From Gracilaria vermiculophylla (lineage: Eukaryota > Rhodophyta > Florideophyceae > Gracilariales > Gracilariaceae), in contig JAHNZQ020000308.1 in NCBI GenBank assembly GCA_019155205.2, forward strand, positions 201,118 through 265,117: a DNA stretch of 64,000 bases, given 5' to 3'. Shown here in pieces: positions 11,230 to 21,719 of the stretch. The notes beneath the pieces were generated by a model. That model had not been told where the DNA came from, made no database searches, and was given only the letters and a program-made list of their open reading frames with translations. A program made the position numbers and the translations under genes. Numbering within the stretch: the first letter of the stretch is position 1; every line of letters begins with the position of its first letter.

Positions 11230-12119
11230 CGTAGGTCACGTGCCATATGTCCAGGATGTCGGCAGCGGAAACAGAGTACCTGCTTTCGGAAAACTTCTCG
11301 TTCTTCCTTGGTCAACTTCTTCAAGTTCACCTTTTTAATATTCATAGGTACGGGTCCTTGAGATGAACCTGAGCCGCGTGCCTGCCTGTAAAACCGCACC
11401 TGTCCCCCTCCCCGTTGGAAAGCTGATTCAACTCGCTCAGCATCTTTCATGGCTTCAGATAGGGACTCGTATTCGTTTGTGCATAGTTCCTTCCAAATAT
11501 AGCTCTTCAATCCTGTAGTATATCAATCGAACTGTTCTTCCATACTGATATTTGGAATATTGAGAACAATCTTTGGGAAGTCTTCGTTGTATTGTCGAAC
11601 GTTCTTGTACTGCTTCCATTTGCTGAGTTTGTCTCTGGCAAGTTTTTCCTTGTAGACACTGGTAAACCTCTTTTTCAGTTGTTCGAAGAGATATTCGATG
11701 GAGTTCAACTCCGTTCCATTCCATTTTTGAGCAAGATACCACTCGTGAGCTGCGTCACTGTTGTAAGTGAGAGCGATCGGAATGGCTTTCTCCTCAGAGG
11801 TGCTTTTGAGTTAATTACGGACATGAGGAACCCAACTGTGGATAATTTGCTTACAAGTGAACGTTGGTGGTTGATTGATCATTGGAGCTAAGGAGTTGGT
11901 ACCGGAGTTGGCCAGGACAGCCAAAGCGGTTTCTAGTGCGAATATCTTGGTTTGAGCCTCCAGCTCCAATCTTTCCATTTTTCCCCTGGTTGTATCCATC
12001 GCGCGAGCCATATTCTGCATTATTTGGTTTGCGCGGACTTGCGGAGGTCTTCTAGGATTACTAGGAGTGGTTGCCATGGCGCGCGAGAGTTGAATGAAAA
12101 ACGTGCAAATTTGGCCCAA
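11202..12119 (-). pseudogene. Gypsy-1 gag with zinc knuckle
   Basis: The best start is the ATG at 12077 (MATTPSNPRRPP). A segment with MARAMDTTRGKMERLELEAQ looks coiled-coil prone. Gag core peptides follow in shifted frames: EYLFEQLKKRFTSVYKEKL and KWKQYKNVRQYNEDFPKIVL (11708-11523), then MKDAERVESAFQ (11510-11202). The C-terminal zinc knuckle at 11273-11226 reads C-x2-C-x4-H-x4-L, with Leu where the last Cys belongs and a Cys two residues later. Gag would build the particle and bind element RNA. Frameshifts near 11810 and 11520 disrupt it. Confidence 0.7.
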
Positions 12120-12189
12120 AAACGCGGGTCACACCCGAGGGTCTCACCAAATAAATTGCAGAGTATTTTATTAGTAGTTCCATTGCGTG

Positions 12190-12262
12190 GAACATATCTG
12201 GCCTAGTTGGTAGGCTGCGTGATGTGCAGCCAAGAGGCCCCGAGTTCGAATCCATTCGCTGT
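12190..12262 (+). repeat. tRNA-like sequence with Pol III A and B box matches
   Basis: Within the Gypsy-1 leader, on the strand opposite to gag. TAGTTGGTAGG at 12204-12214 resembles an A box, and AGTTCGAATCC at 12243-12253 matches the B-box consensus (GGTTCGANTCC) except at its first base. Between them GGCTGC/GCAGCC pairs around the 7-nt loop GTGATGT, like an anticodon arm. D and anticodon stems overlap and the T stem does not close, so it is not a working tRNA. A tRNA-derived SINE fragment or captured tRNA relic is possible. Confidence 0.4.
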
Positions 12263-12449
12263 AAGGTTCGGAGTGGTTAAAGTAAGGTTTCATTAGTTCA
12301 ATTGCATGGCGCCAAGTGATTGCGAAGATAGTAAGCCCTGTACGGCAACTTCTCCCTTGGCTGTGCCAAGTAATATGAACGTAGTGGAAACTGGAATGCA
12401 ACCACAAACGGTAGCTAAAAGGGTAGCACGACCGATTCTAGGAACCTTT

Positions 12450-13153
12450 CCTCAAACCAACGTACGATTTTGGTATTTTATTCCAAAGTTTTGTTCTTCA
12501 CGACGTTGTTCTCTTCTTAACGCAGCTTGGTGCTTGCGTCCACCTTTGCGATCCTGGTAGTGCTTCCATTTATTGAAGGAAACAATGCCATTAACGTAGC
12601 AACCCGGTGTAGTCCTTCTCTTTAGAACCTTATTACGATGTTGGGTACCTGACAGGTGCTCCGTAAGTTGCACGTGGCTATTGAATCGAAGATCACAGAC
12701 GTCACAGGGGGAGGGAGTTGTAAGGGTGCGTCGGAGGGTACGCTAACGCTGGCGTTTGATGCGATCGTTGGCCACGCCTAATGTGTGGATGCTGGCCGCG
12801 TCGCTGATTGGGAGTATAGAACGTTTGTCCACCTTAGGAACCTCAGTAGCCATGGGAGTGGATTTGGTAGCTGTTGTTAGAGACTTATTAACTGGGATAA
12901 TGTCAGCTGTAAGCGAAGGTTGAGGGGGTGGTGACGGAGGTGGAGACAGTGTGTACGGTCCTGGTGTGCGCGGTTCCTCAGGTATCGGGTCCTTGACAAC
13001 GAGGGTTCCTGGGGTGTTGACTCGTGATGGGGTCGGTGGCGGCGGCGATGACGGCAGTTTCGTGAACAAATCCGTGTTCGTGTAGTACGACGGCAAAGAC
13101 GGCGGTTCCTGGGCTAGAGGTATTGGGCTGACTGGAAAAACGCACAGAGGCAC
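12450..13153 (-). pseudogene. Proline-rich, zinc-finger-like ORF in the Gypsy-1 leader
   Basis: Lies between the 5' LTR and gag, in gag orientation. One frame, broken by a single stop at 12743-12745, encodes about 230 residues. The first part is Pro/Ser/Thr-rich (SSPPPPTPSRVNTP, LSPPPSPPPQPS). After the stop comes CDVCDLRFNSHVQLTEHLSG, a C-x2-C-x12-H-x5-H finger of the U1/matrin style at about 12633-12706. A second finger-like unit follows (FNKWKHYQD then GGRKH) with weaker cysteines. There is no ATG at the upstream end. TTTTTCCAG just downstream of it looks like a splice acceptor. Such a protein is not part of a normal Gypsy element, so I infer a captured host gene fragment. Its function is unknown. 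Confidence 0.5.
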
Positions 13154-13289
13154 TCAGAAATCAACAATAAGTATTGAGCTGGATTTCTGTGGCTCATCCA
13201 AACCTAGGGAATTTTCTAGAGCAAAATACATTAGGGTAGGATGGACACCAGTTTCAAGTGAGTGTAATACTTGCTTGGAATGCTACCAA

Positions 13290-13678
13290 TGTTAAAACAC
13301 TGGATCAAGGTTGAGAATGTGAATGACCGTGACCACCGAGATGAACGTCGGCGTCTCGATTAGGATCTATATAGACTATCGGACCTTCAAAAACACGGTC
13401 AAGGGGAGTTTTTTCTACGTTGGCCTTCTAGTGCGTCATTTATGAAAGCTCACAAAGAAAGTTGTCCAGGGACGAGAGCAGGTGTCCTTTCAGAGGAAAC
13501 GTCTAGAAGATTCGATCGTGTGTACGTCTAAGAATGACACTGGGGGGTTCCCTCTAAGGTATCAAAGTGGACCGCGAAATCCCGATAAATTCAATGAACG
13601 TATTCAAAGAACATAATAAAGTACGCATAATGCAATAAATCATAAAAACATAAGCTAAGAAATGTAGAGATCCTAACA
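13290..13678 (-). repeat. Gypsy-1 5' LTR
   Basis: 389 bp, TGTTA...TAACA, the same length as the 3' LTR at 6627-7015 and clearly homologous along the whole length. Confidence 0.92.
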
Positions 13679-14500
13679 CTGACCTTCGGCGAATTGAGTC
13701 TGATACAATCTGATTCTTCGTCGCACTCATGCGTAGCTTGGTTCTGACCTGCGGCTGAATTGTCTTCTTCGGACTAGTTGTGATTGTTCGAATCCTGTAC
13801 AACCTCTTTTGCGTTTCTGTCCAAGTTGTCAATAGCATCATACACAGCGATTGGTACCTCTTAGTCACATATGGAGGGCCTAACGTCTTCGATCGCTGCG
13901 TTGTCTTGCCTTCACTTCGATCCAGGCACGGTACCAGTACGGTTGGCGACATCATATGCTAGGACTGGCCTGTTTTCGAACCATTTGCCCAGTTTGTCGA
14001 GCCGATTCTTCACAAACATTTGGATCATATCGACAATCGCTACCGAAGCTTCATCAAATGTCTTCGATCGGAGAATGAGTGTCAGCTTGTACTTTACCAG
14101 CGACTTTTGGTACGCATCGATGAGATCCTGCGACAACCGTTTGGGGACAGAGCCAGCCCGAACAGATCTCGCGTAGCCCTTTGTCAGCTCTTGGGTGGAC
14201 AGTATCTTGCTCCCATACAGATCTTTAGATATTCTGATGGCTTGTTAAACGAGCAGCTAGTCTGCCCATTCATGCATGTCTTTTCTCGATGCTTTCTGCA
14301 ATCGCAAGAAAAAGCCGCGGATGATCCTGTGTTTAGACTCCAGCACATTCTCGCTGTGTCGGCGCGGGGGGAGCGGTCTAGTATCAATGTCTTGAGTTTG
14401 CACGTACTCCATGAAGACGCTGGTATTGAAATCTCTGTCTTAGACAACCGCCTGTGGCGTCCAAGACGAAGTTATCTAGTATGCATCGAAAACTAAGATT
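13679..14500 (-). pseudogene. Copia-1 integrase core and C-terminus remnant
   Basis: Read leftwards, peptides in shifting frames include PPRRHSENVLESKHRIIRGF near 14350-14290, with the Glu expected as the third catalytic residue of the Copia core. YGSKILSTQELTKGYARSV and an RLSQDLIDAYQKSLVKYKL segment (14136-13912) follow, as expected for the region after the core in this lineage. The sequence stops at the Gypsy-1 LTR (13678) and resumes as RT at 6626. Confidence 0.6.
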
Positions 14501-14569
14501 GCGCGCCCCATCGACGTACGTTCGACGATAGGACACACAGAGTAACGGAATGGAGCGTCTATAGAATGC

Positions 14570-15152
14570 CTAACCCAGTACGGATCGAGAAAAATGTGGA
14601 TCCACGCACATTAGATCGTTGAAGGACCTAGTCATTGCACTGAGGGACACCTTTCGGCTTGAATTCGACATAGAGGTAGTTAGACACGCCGTACATCTCT
14701 CTAGGACGGATAGCAAGTAGTTCTCGACTTCTTCATACCACAGTATGTTTCTTTCTAACAACATCCTTATGTCTGAGTATGTACACTGTCCGCAGACGTG
14801 CTTGTAAACTTTGTCCACAATCTTCCTAGCATCCTTCCATGGTTTATTCACGACATTGCTTTCCATATGTGCAGGGGAACAAATCATGGATCTCTTCTTT
14901 ATCCCCCGTTAAATCCCTCGTACGAAACGTTAACACCTGGTAGGGTATGTATGTGTGCATATCCCAGTCCAAAAGCTTGATACGGCCTTGTGTATTCCCG
15001 TTAGCATCCGGTGGTAGAATTACCTTGTTTTGGTTAGCGTGTAGTATGTCACAATGGCTGGTGACGTTGCGGCCGACTGTCCACTGAGACAAACCATCAA
15101 TTATCAGGTGTCTGATCTGCACGGTCGTGCCCTGATCCGGTTGGGCTTCCAT
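14570..15152 (-). pseudogene. Copia-1 integrase zinc-binding domain remnant
   Basis: The minus frame at 14887-14570 holds KVYKHVCGQCTYSDIRMLL and then LERCTACLTTS. The spaced His residues and the CxxC fit the HHCC zinc domain at the start of a Copia integrase. The preceding stretch (15152-14844) is the poorly conserved link from the protease. The frame ends at 14570 before the catalytic core. Confidence 0.55.
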
Positions 15153-15305
15153 TAAAACGGAATCAAATATCTTCTTTGTCGTACATATGTGTTCTTCGAT
15201 TCTGTGTTGCCCCTACAAGCGATCTGAAACAGAACCTGGGATTGGGTCGAGATCTCCATTCTAGTCAAGACACACAAGTTCTGCAATCAACTTCAATTTC
15301 TTGGA

Positions 15306-15692
15306 TCAAACTGCACAGTATGTTGCTCCGTCGTTTAGGAGCGGTCGATTCCGATTGATTATTAAGATGGTATCCGGGGGCTTCGAGGCAATTGTGACCA
15401 TGTTGAACCTGAGCAAGTTCTCCGCGGAGTTTCCTTTCCCAGGAGGGGCGTCGAAGGCTTGAGCTCTGGGCTTCAAGGATCCGTCTTCCTTGTAGTTCGT
15501 CTTCCAATGAACCCACTTGCGACATTTGTGGCACATGATCTTTGCCTTGGGTCTGGATGTCTGCTCCGGCGTTCTTTGTGACCCGCTACCATATAAGGTT
15601 GGTTTTCGCGACGTGTATGTATTATGTGACGTGTGGTGAGCAGCGTTCTTCGACAGGGCACGGGATGATTGCTCCACATTTCCGTGTTCCAC
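15306..15692 (-). pseudogene. Copia-1 gag zinc knuckle and protease start
   Basis: The 128-residue frame contains KIMCHKCRKWVHWKTNYK, a CCHC knuckle with the last Cys replaced by Tyr. At its end, RPLLNDGATYCAV resembles a retropepsin active site with the Asp shifted out of its usual D-x-G-A spacing. It follows the gag frame and precedes the integrase remnant. Confidence 0.55.
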
Positions 15693-15767
15693 CTTGTTAT
15701 ATTACCTCAGAGGGGAAGCGATTGCCTCATATGAGACGGCCTTGGGATAATCATTCGGGCTCGCGTT

Positions 15768-16301
15768 CTAAGAAAGACTGGAATCTCCTGGAGTCGCGTT
15801 AGCCAGGACCGAAACCCTTTCGTTGTGGTTTATGTCTGCGTTTACGAGTAGCGCAAAAAAGACCATGGATTTCGAGAGTTCGGCTTCTGATCCATGCACA
15901 TCAAGGCGTGACACTTGCGTTTGGAATCGCGGTTCAAAATTCTTGAAGCTCTCATTATGGGTCATACTCGTGTTCATCAGGGTCAAGAAATCTTGGAACA
16001 CTTCCATGATGACGGCAAGCGGATCCCTTTTGTACAGAGCCTGCACAATAGCTTCTGCACACTGGTCGAAGCGAATCGTACTGTCTGGGATAGCCCTGCA
16101 TAGTCCTTGAGCGCGTCCGTACAGCTGAGACCGCAGCATGATTCCACGAGCTGCTTTTGCGACCTTGTTTTTGTTTTGGAATCTGTGGAGGTATTCCTGA
16201 AACGCCTGCCATAGGAAAACGGCTTCTGTATACTGCTTTGATCGCCGCGTCCATCTGTCTACGGAACCGTTTGGATGTCCTACAAAAAGCGCGACCTTCA
16301 C
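15768..16301 (-). pseudogene. Copia-1 gag core
   Basis: 177-residue frame with a helical gag core: AVFLWQAFQEYLHRF, then AQGLCRAIPDSTIRFDQCA and IMEVFQDFLTLMNTSMTHNE, then FEPRFQTQVSRLDVHGSEA. This pattern resembles the UBN2/gag-polyprotein region of Copia elements. No start ATG is obvious near the LTR, and the frame shifts before the zinc knuckle. Confidence 0.55.
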
Positions 16302-16363
16302 GGCAAGCTGCTAGATCTTTCTGGGCCCATAAATGAGTAAAAACGGGTTGCAATTTCCCTCAG

Positions 16364-16641
16364 TGTAGCACCTAAGCCCCGTTCGCGGTACTTGTTTGTG
16401 GATCGGACAAGTTGGGCGGTGATTGTCTCAGGTTATGACTACGGTAGTCCGTGAGCTCGAGGCTTGAGTACTTATATTACGTGTTACGTTGCACGACTGT
16501 GCCTCCTGCCGGGTACTAACATAATGCAACTGGCGTGTTTTCAGTCTAATTATCGTTGCACGGTGCTTCCAGTGCGTTTGTTCGTGAGCGAGCTAGCGCA
16601 TTATCAACCTGCGTGCGTAATCTGAAGCCAATTGCATTCCA
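16364..16641 (-). repeat. Copia-1 5' LTR
   Basis: 278 bp, the same length as 4439-4716. It begins TGTAGCACC on the plus strand and ends at CCA before TAATA. Confidence 0.8.
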
Positions 16642-16669
16642 TAATATCATAGAATATACATTGGCTGTG

Positions 16670-17300
16670 CGAGAATATCCGCAGAAAACTTTTTGCAGGG
16701 CAGTGTTCCAATCAAACATAGTTTTTCCCCAAACAATCTTGAAAAAAGAAGTAACGTATTTCAATCTGTTTTATCTTTCCGTATCTGTGCTTCTTTCTAA
16801 ACAGTTACACATTACATTCATTGTCCACATAAATGTTCAATGACCTTCTAGAGTTTGGTTTCAGTTCTTTCAGTAATATTCAAAGCTGCCGTTTTTCATT
16901 TACAGCTTCCTTCAGAACGATTAGATCTGCCTCTGTCGTTGACAGGAAAACAAATTTTTGTTTCGGACTGCTTTAAGTTTATGAAGTCTTCCCGTAAAAT
17001 GCTGCATGTACAGAAATTTTTTTCTGTTGTTTGTAATACGCCAATTTGAGTCACTTTATATCTTAAAGTTTCTGTGCAACGTTTAAATGTAGAAAACACC
17101 AAATGTATACGTGATATATGCATAGCGTAGAGCCATTTTCCATACAGTCCAGTGAATATCAGAGTATTGGTCTATGAATTGACTTAAAAGTCCGATGGCA
17201 AAACACAAATCAGGTCTAGCGCCAAGCATCAGATACATAATTACTCCGAAGCATTTTTGATAAGGAGTATTCTTTCCTGTGCGAATCTTTTACATGAAAA
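16670..17300 (-). pseudogene. Copia-2 RNase H remnant
   Basis: One minus frame around 17290-17100 reads TPYQKCFGVIMYLMLGARPD and then LCFAIGLLSQF, matching the PYRxAVGSLMYL...TRPDLAFAV...LSQF segment after Copia RT. Near 16680 a KKFSADILAQPM peptide corresponds to the VADILTKPL end of RNase H. Many stops lie between. Confidence 0.65.
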
Positions 17301-17399
17301 ATTTACAACTCTATTTGCTTCCATCAGAGTGTTGAGAACCTTTCAAGTATTCATTTTAAAGCTTTTTCAAATGTGGGATGTATAGGTTCGTTAACACAG

Positions 17400-17920
17400 C
17401 TTCATAAATTCATTTTTTTGACAATTACAACTACCTTTGCCAAGTAGATATCTACATTTTCCAATATCTTTCATTTTATAGAAAGGAAAAGTTTTTAATT
17501 CACGATAGAGACTGCTGTGTTTGATTCAACGGCGATGAGAATGTCATGAACATAAGCAGTAATGAAAATATCGTTCCCGCCAGAACTCCAAATAATATTC
17601 CACTAGCTACGAGAGATTTTGGAAAATTTCTGCTTCGCACTACATCGGTACTTGATCTGTATCATACTCTCGGTTTTTTTAAAGCCGTAGATTGAATTTT
17701 GAAGTTTGCAAAAATGCTAGAGATTATTTGTATCAAAACATCCTTCCCATTGTTCTATATATATTTATTTACCAAGCTCTTTATTTAAATATGCCGTTCC
17801 AGCATCCAGTTGACTAAAAAACATTTTTTCCTCCAAAACTGGGGCAATTAGTGTTCTTAATGAAGCTATTCTTATCACAACGGCATATTTTCCAAAATAG
17901 TCGAATCCATGAGTTTGCTC
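17400..17920 (-). pseudogene. Copia-2 reverse transcriptase remnant
   Basis: Minus-strand peptides include FFSQLDAGTAYLNKEL (first RT Asp, normally QMDVKTAFLNGEL) near 17800. Around 17560 AYVHDILIAV stands where YVDDLLIA belongs, so one catalytic Asp has become His. Multiple stops are present. Confidence 0.65.
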
Positions 17921-18419
17921 ATGTGTTATATACACCACTTTGGCTTTAAGTGTTTATTATTTTTTGTTTTCGGGTTTCACTTTTGTACACCTACTAAGGA
18001 TGTAATAATTGCATGTTCAGAGTTCGAGGAATAAAAATGAAGTTTTCATTTTCAAAATGAGATTTCATTTCTTTTTCCACACCTTCTATCCATAATTCAG
18101 AGTTGTTTTCTAAATCTGCATCCTTAAATGTTTTCGGTTCCGTTTGATCTGTAATAATCATAGCTAGCCCCGAATTTGTGTTTGCTTGAGCTGCTGCATA
18201 TTATTGTGTAAGCCAGGTGGGCGGTTTCTTGTTCGGGGTCTTCTTTTTCATTGCGGCTGTTCTGGATGCATGTTTATTCGGACTATGTTTCATTTTGAGC
18301 CATTTTGATACTACATGCAATGTTCAAATTGTCTGATTCCGGCAACTGTTTTTCTTCAGTGTCATTTGTTTTCAATAGGATTTGTTTTACGAGTCTTTTT
18401 TCCATAGGTTCATCTTTAA

Positions 18420-19280
18420 TAAATTATGCCTTTTTACTAGCGATCAAGTTCTTTCCTGCAACATCAACAAAATGGTAGTTTTTATTTTCATATCCAAGGA
18501 ACGTTCGGACTCTTGGTTCTGCATTGCATTCAGTTCTGGGACTACTTGGGATAAAGAAGTAAGCTTTGCATCCAAACACACGTAAATTAGAAACATTAAA
18601 TTTTTTTTCATACCATTCCCCATATGAACAACATTTTTCAAGACTTCTTGTCAATGGAGTATTTCTCATTGAAGTTGCTGTTTGAATCGCTTCTACCCAA
18701 ATTGATTTTGAATTATTTTGGAAATAAACCATATATCTTACTTTTTCGCAAAGAGCTTCGTTTCGTGTTTTTGCAATTTCATTCTGTTGAGAATTTTAGG
18801 ACCATTTTGGTTCGAGAATTATGTCATTCTCTCTTGGAACGTTTTGAAATGATTTAGACATATATTCTCTTCCTCGGTCACTTTGAATTCTTTTCAAAGC
18901 TTTTCCTTCCTGGTTTTCTTTCATCTTGAAAATTTTATTTGTCCTCTACAAAACATGGGGTTTAATTTTTAGAAATTATATACACAATGTTATAATGAAG
19001 TTGTCAAGAAAACAATTAAACTAAAACGTTTTTTATTTTGACTGAGTACTCATTAAGCCATATATTTCTGTATGTATAAGTTTCACGTTTTTGTAAAAAC
19101 CAAATGATTTTGAGAGATAGAATGATTATGAAGTCAGTTTTTAAGTAATTCATCTTATGCATGAACTTATGTCTTCCTTTCCTAATTTGTATTATAGAAC
19201 ATGTTCCATTTCGGTAAAAATAATTGGTTCCAAGATGCGTTTTCGAGACATCCCGGTTTTTGTCATATTTTTGTATCAAT
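18420..19280 (-). pseudogene. Copia-2 integrase remnant
   Basis: RIQSDRGREYMSKSFQ near 18900 is the second-Asp motif (SDNGGEY), and QQNEIAKTRNEAL near 18780 matches the QQNGVAERKNRTL Glu motif. The open frame 18732-18424 continues with WVEAIQTATSMRNTPLTRSL and VFGCKAYFFIPSSPRTEC, then VRTFLGYENKNYHFVD, the usual post-core region. IIQIRKGRHKFMHKMNYL at about 19190 fits the pre-integrase zone. Confidence 0.7.
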
Positions 19281-19639
19281 AAAAGTGGATTAATATGCTG
19301 AACTAAATTCTGGGGTAGACTTTGAGCTTCTTAAGCTATAAGTTCCATTTTTTTTATTTTTCAGTAGCTTTTCTGTTGAGTACTTCAATGATACGGAACT
19401 TAAACCATTTTTTAAATAGATTTTGAGTCCTCGTTTATCAATTTGCCCAGTAGGTAATATATATGTCCCACGTTTTGATTCGAATAGTATATCTTGGTCC
19501 TCATAGATAATAGTTTTCCATTTAGACATTTATTCAGAATACGTTTTCTTTCTTTGTATGCTACACTGTTGTTTCGTCTTCAAGCCCTATTGTGATAATT
19601 TCAATATCTGAATATTACTTTCTATGAACCCTTTTTAGT

Positions 19640-20131
19640 CATTTGTCATATCGAATGATGCTCTCAAATCTAAATATGACGTTCGAAGTACTTTTAGAAG
19701 ATCGTTGTTTGCCATGAAAACAGTGCACAGTGTTTATCTTTGTGTTACTGAATTGACGATTTATTATTATGACAAGTTTTCGGTTTTCGGCAATTGGTAG
19801 TTTTGTGACCTTTTTCGTACGGTATTGACATTTTAAATTTAATTTCATTCTATTTTTGTAGAAAGAGAGCTCTTGTTAAAGCGTGACTATTGTTTTACTT
19901 GAGTCATTTCTATTTTTCCTAGGCTCTCAAAGAAGTATTTCAGTGTGTATTTCTTCAACACTTGAATGTTCTGTGATGTTTTCCGATGTCACAACCAAGC
20001 TTGCACAGCGTTTTGGCCAAATTTCTCGCAAGTCTCATGACATATTTTTCTTTAAACCATTGTATTCCACGCTGTTGTACTTCTATTTTCAAATTTCTGA
20101 GATCTTCTAAATGTTCTTTTGGTGATAGTTC
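19640..20131 (-). pseudogene. Copia-2 gag, C-terminal part
   Basis: Contains SPKEHLEDLRNLKIEVQQRG near the 20131 boundary and a GHKTTNCRKPK zinc-knuckle remnant in the 19848-19639 frame. Its N-terminal part lies beyond the insert, at 20985-21330. Confidence 0.5.
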
Positions 20132-20984
20132 TGTAGTACATTACCCCTAAGGGAAAATTACCACGAAGGATGTTCAAACCTCTCTTTCGCAAGGTAGCTC
20201 AGGGGCAGAGCCTTCTTCGGGCAAGGCACACGAGCCAGGTGTAACTCCGTGGTCAAGCCGTCGCAACGGGTGCAGGAGGAAAGCGAGAGGAGAAACCGGG
20301 GATCCTGCAAGTCCAGGGATTGAGGCAATTTCCGTAAGTGGGGTAAGATTTTCCGGTAGTACGTCGGGATATCTCGGCGCGGCTGGGTAACATATTAAGC
20401 CGCGCGGCTACCAGCCAAGCCGTGGGGAGCGGATGCGGGACGTAAAGTAGTCCGAAAGGTGTAAACCGGAGATCCGGTAGGGATGACCTTGTATAAGGGT
20501 GAACCTGAAAGAAGGGAAGAATACTTCAAACAATGGTTCTCGGCGTCACGGGCGATTTACTTCCGTAGTTCACGGCGTATTTTTCCGAGGTGGAGAGATA
20601 TACCCAAGTGGGTGGCAAGTTTTAACCGGAGATCCCGCTTGGTGTGGTTTACTGGGCGCGACGGCCGAAGTGCCGTCGCGCTAAGTACTGTAGCTCTACG
20701 GCCGAAATGGCGGAAATAACTTAATAAATAAAATTGCGAAAAATACAAAATGGACTGTGCAAAGCCGGCGCCAACCGGAGCTCATACTGTAGCTATCAGA
20801 CGGCGCGCGTCTGCCGCGCGCGTGCCACGGCGCGCGAAACGCGCCGGGTCGGCTACTCTGCAACCCACTGCGCAAACGGATGCGAATCGCACTCGCGACA
20901 CTAACCGTTCTTATTAAGTACCACCTAACCGGAATTCGGTGAACCGACAAAGTGCGTAAAAAAATCTCCCTGGAGGGCTTTGCA
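20132..20984. mobile_element. GC-rich 853-bp insertion, possible solo LTR
   Basis: It interrupts Copia-2 gag. Its ends are TGTAGTACATTACCCC at the left and GGGCTTTGCA at the right, so it has TG...CA termini on both strands. The first 23 bases resemble the start of the Gypsy-2 LTR (TGTAGTACAG...CCTAAGGG), but the rest does not align by eye. It holds no coding frame I believe in. A repeated phrase, AACCGGAGATCC, occurs twice (about 20465 and 20625), and AATAAATAAA at about 20720 could be a polyadenylation signal. The 5-bp flanks (AGTTC and CTTGA) do not match. Confidence 0.5.
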
Positions 20985-21330
20985 CTTGAGCTCCTTCAGA
21001 AAGCTTCTTTGATTGATGTAGCTCTTTAGTATCTATTTCCTTTTCCATACCCGTATTTTCTTAAACTTCGAATAATATTTCCCGGGCTTTTGTTCTAGTT
21101 TTACGATATTATACATATACTGTTAGAATATCGGCAACTGGTAAATGATTTTCAATATATGCATGTTCAGTTAAAAGTTTATAATTTTCTTCTCCATTTG
21201 ATGTTTCCCAGTAGCAGTTTTTCTTTTGATGGTTTATTTTTTGAATTTTCCACGTGAAACAGTTTTCTCTAATGAGTTTTTCGATAACGAACGTTTTTCT
21301 ATACTTTCTATGCATGGTTGAACGGAGCAT
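20985..21330 (-). pseudogene. Copia-2 gag, N-terminal part
   Basis: ENCFTWKIQKINHQKKNCYW then ETSNGEE resembles the Copia gag start (GxNYxTWKxxMxxLLxxKxLWxxVxG), followed by LTEHAYIENHLPVADILT. It continues across the insertion into 20131. Confidence 0.55.
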
Positions 21331-21719
21331 TTTCTAGGTTGCTTCGCCATATAAAGTTTTCTGTGTTCTGTACAGTCATTGACACAATCAGTTTTCTTTG
21401 ATTTTTAATCGAAACGAAGTGCAACCTTTTTTCACTTCCTAATGCAGAAATTTTTAAACTTTCTCGCTTTGTACTCCATTTTCTTTTGTATAGAACGACA
21501 ATGAATGAGTTTCTGGTGTGCAGGACAGGAGTTTTCGAAAAATTGGGACTCATTTGAATTCTAGCAAACTTTGGTTCCAGAGCGATATTCTCTTCCCTGC
21601 AACAATACAGTGCAAATCTTCAACGACGTTTTTCAGCGCTTTACCATATAGTTTGTCTTAAAAACAATCGTACTAGCGTCGACGCAAAGACCGTGATTGT
21701 ACTGCCTTCATAACTTAAT

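Larger units (their letters stand above)
6627..13678 (-). mobile_element. Ty3/Gypsy chromovirus (Gypsy-1), inserted in Copia-1
   Basis: Two 389-bp LTRs (6627-7015 and 13290-13678) both start TGTTA and end TAACA. Between them, on the minus strand, lie gag, protease, RT, RNase H, integrase and a C-terminal chromodomain, the Gypsy order. The 5-bp flanks do not match (CCGAT at the left, CTGAC at the right), so the target duplication has decayed or was lost. Just inside the 5' LTR the sequence TTGGTAGCATTCC could be a primer-binding site, because TGGTAGC complements a tRNA ending GCTACCA. A purine-rich stretch precedes the 3' LTR. The leader between the 5' LTR and gag is unusually long (about 1.2 kb) and carries extra sequence described separately. 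Confidence 0.9.
4439..16641 (-). mobile_element. Ty1/Copia LTR retrotransposon (Copia-1), split by a Gypsy insertion
   Basis: Similar 278-bp direct repeats lie at 4439-4716 and 16364-16641. Reading leftwards between them are gag, a zinc-knuckle/protease remnant, integrase, reverse transcriptase and RNase H, the Copia order (integrase before RT). The Gypsy element at 6627-13678 separates the integrase half from the RT half. All coding parts carry stops and frameshifts, so the element is dead. I find no matching target duplication: 4434-4438 is TTCAG and 16642-16646 is TAATA. That fits an old copy, or ends produced by later rearrangement. Confidence 0.8.
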
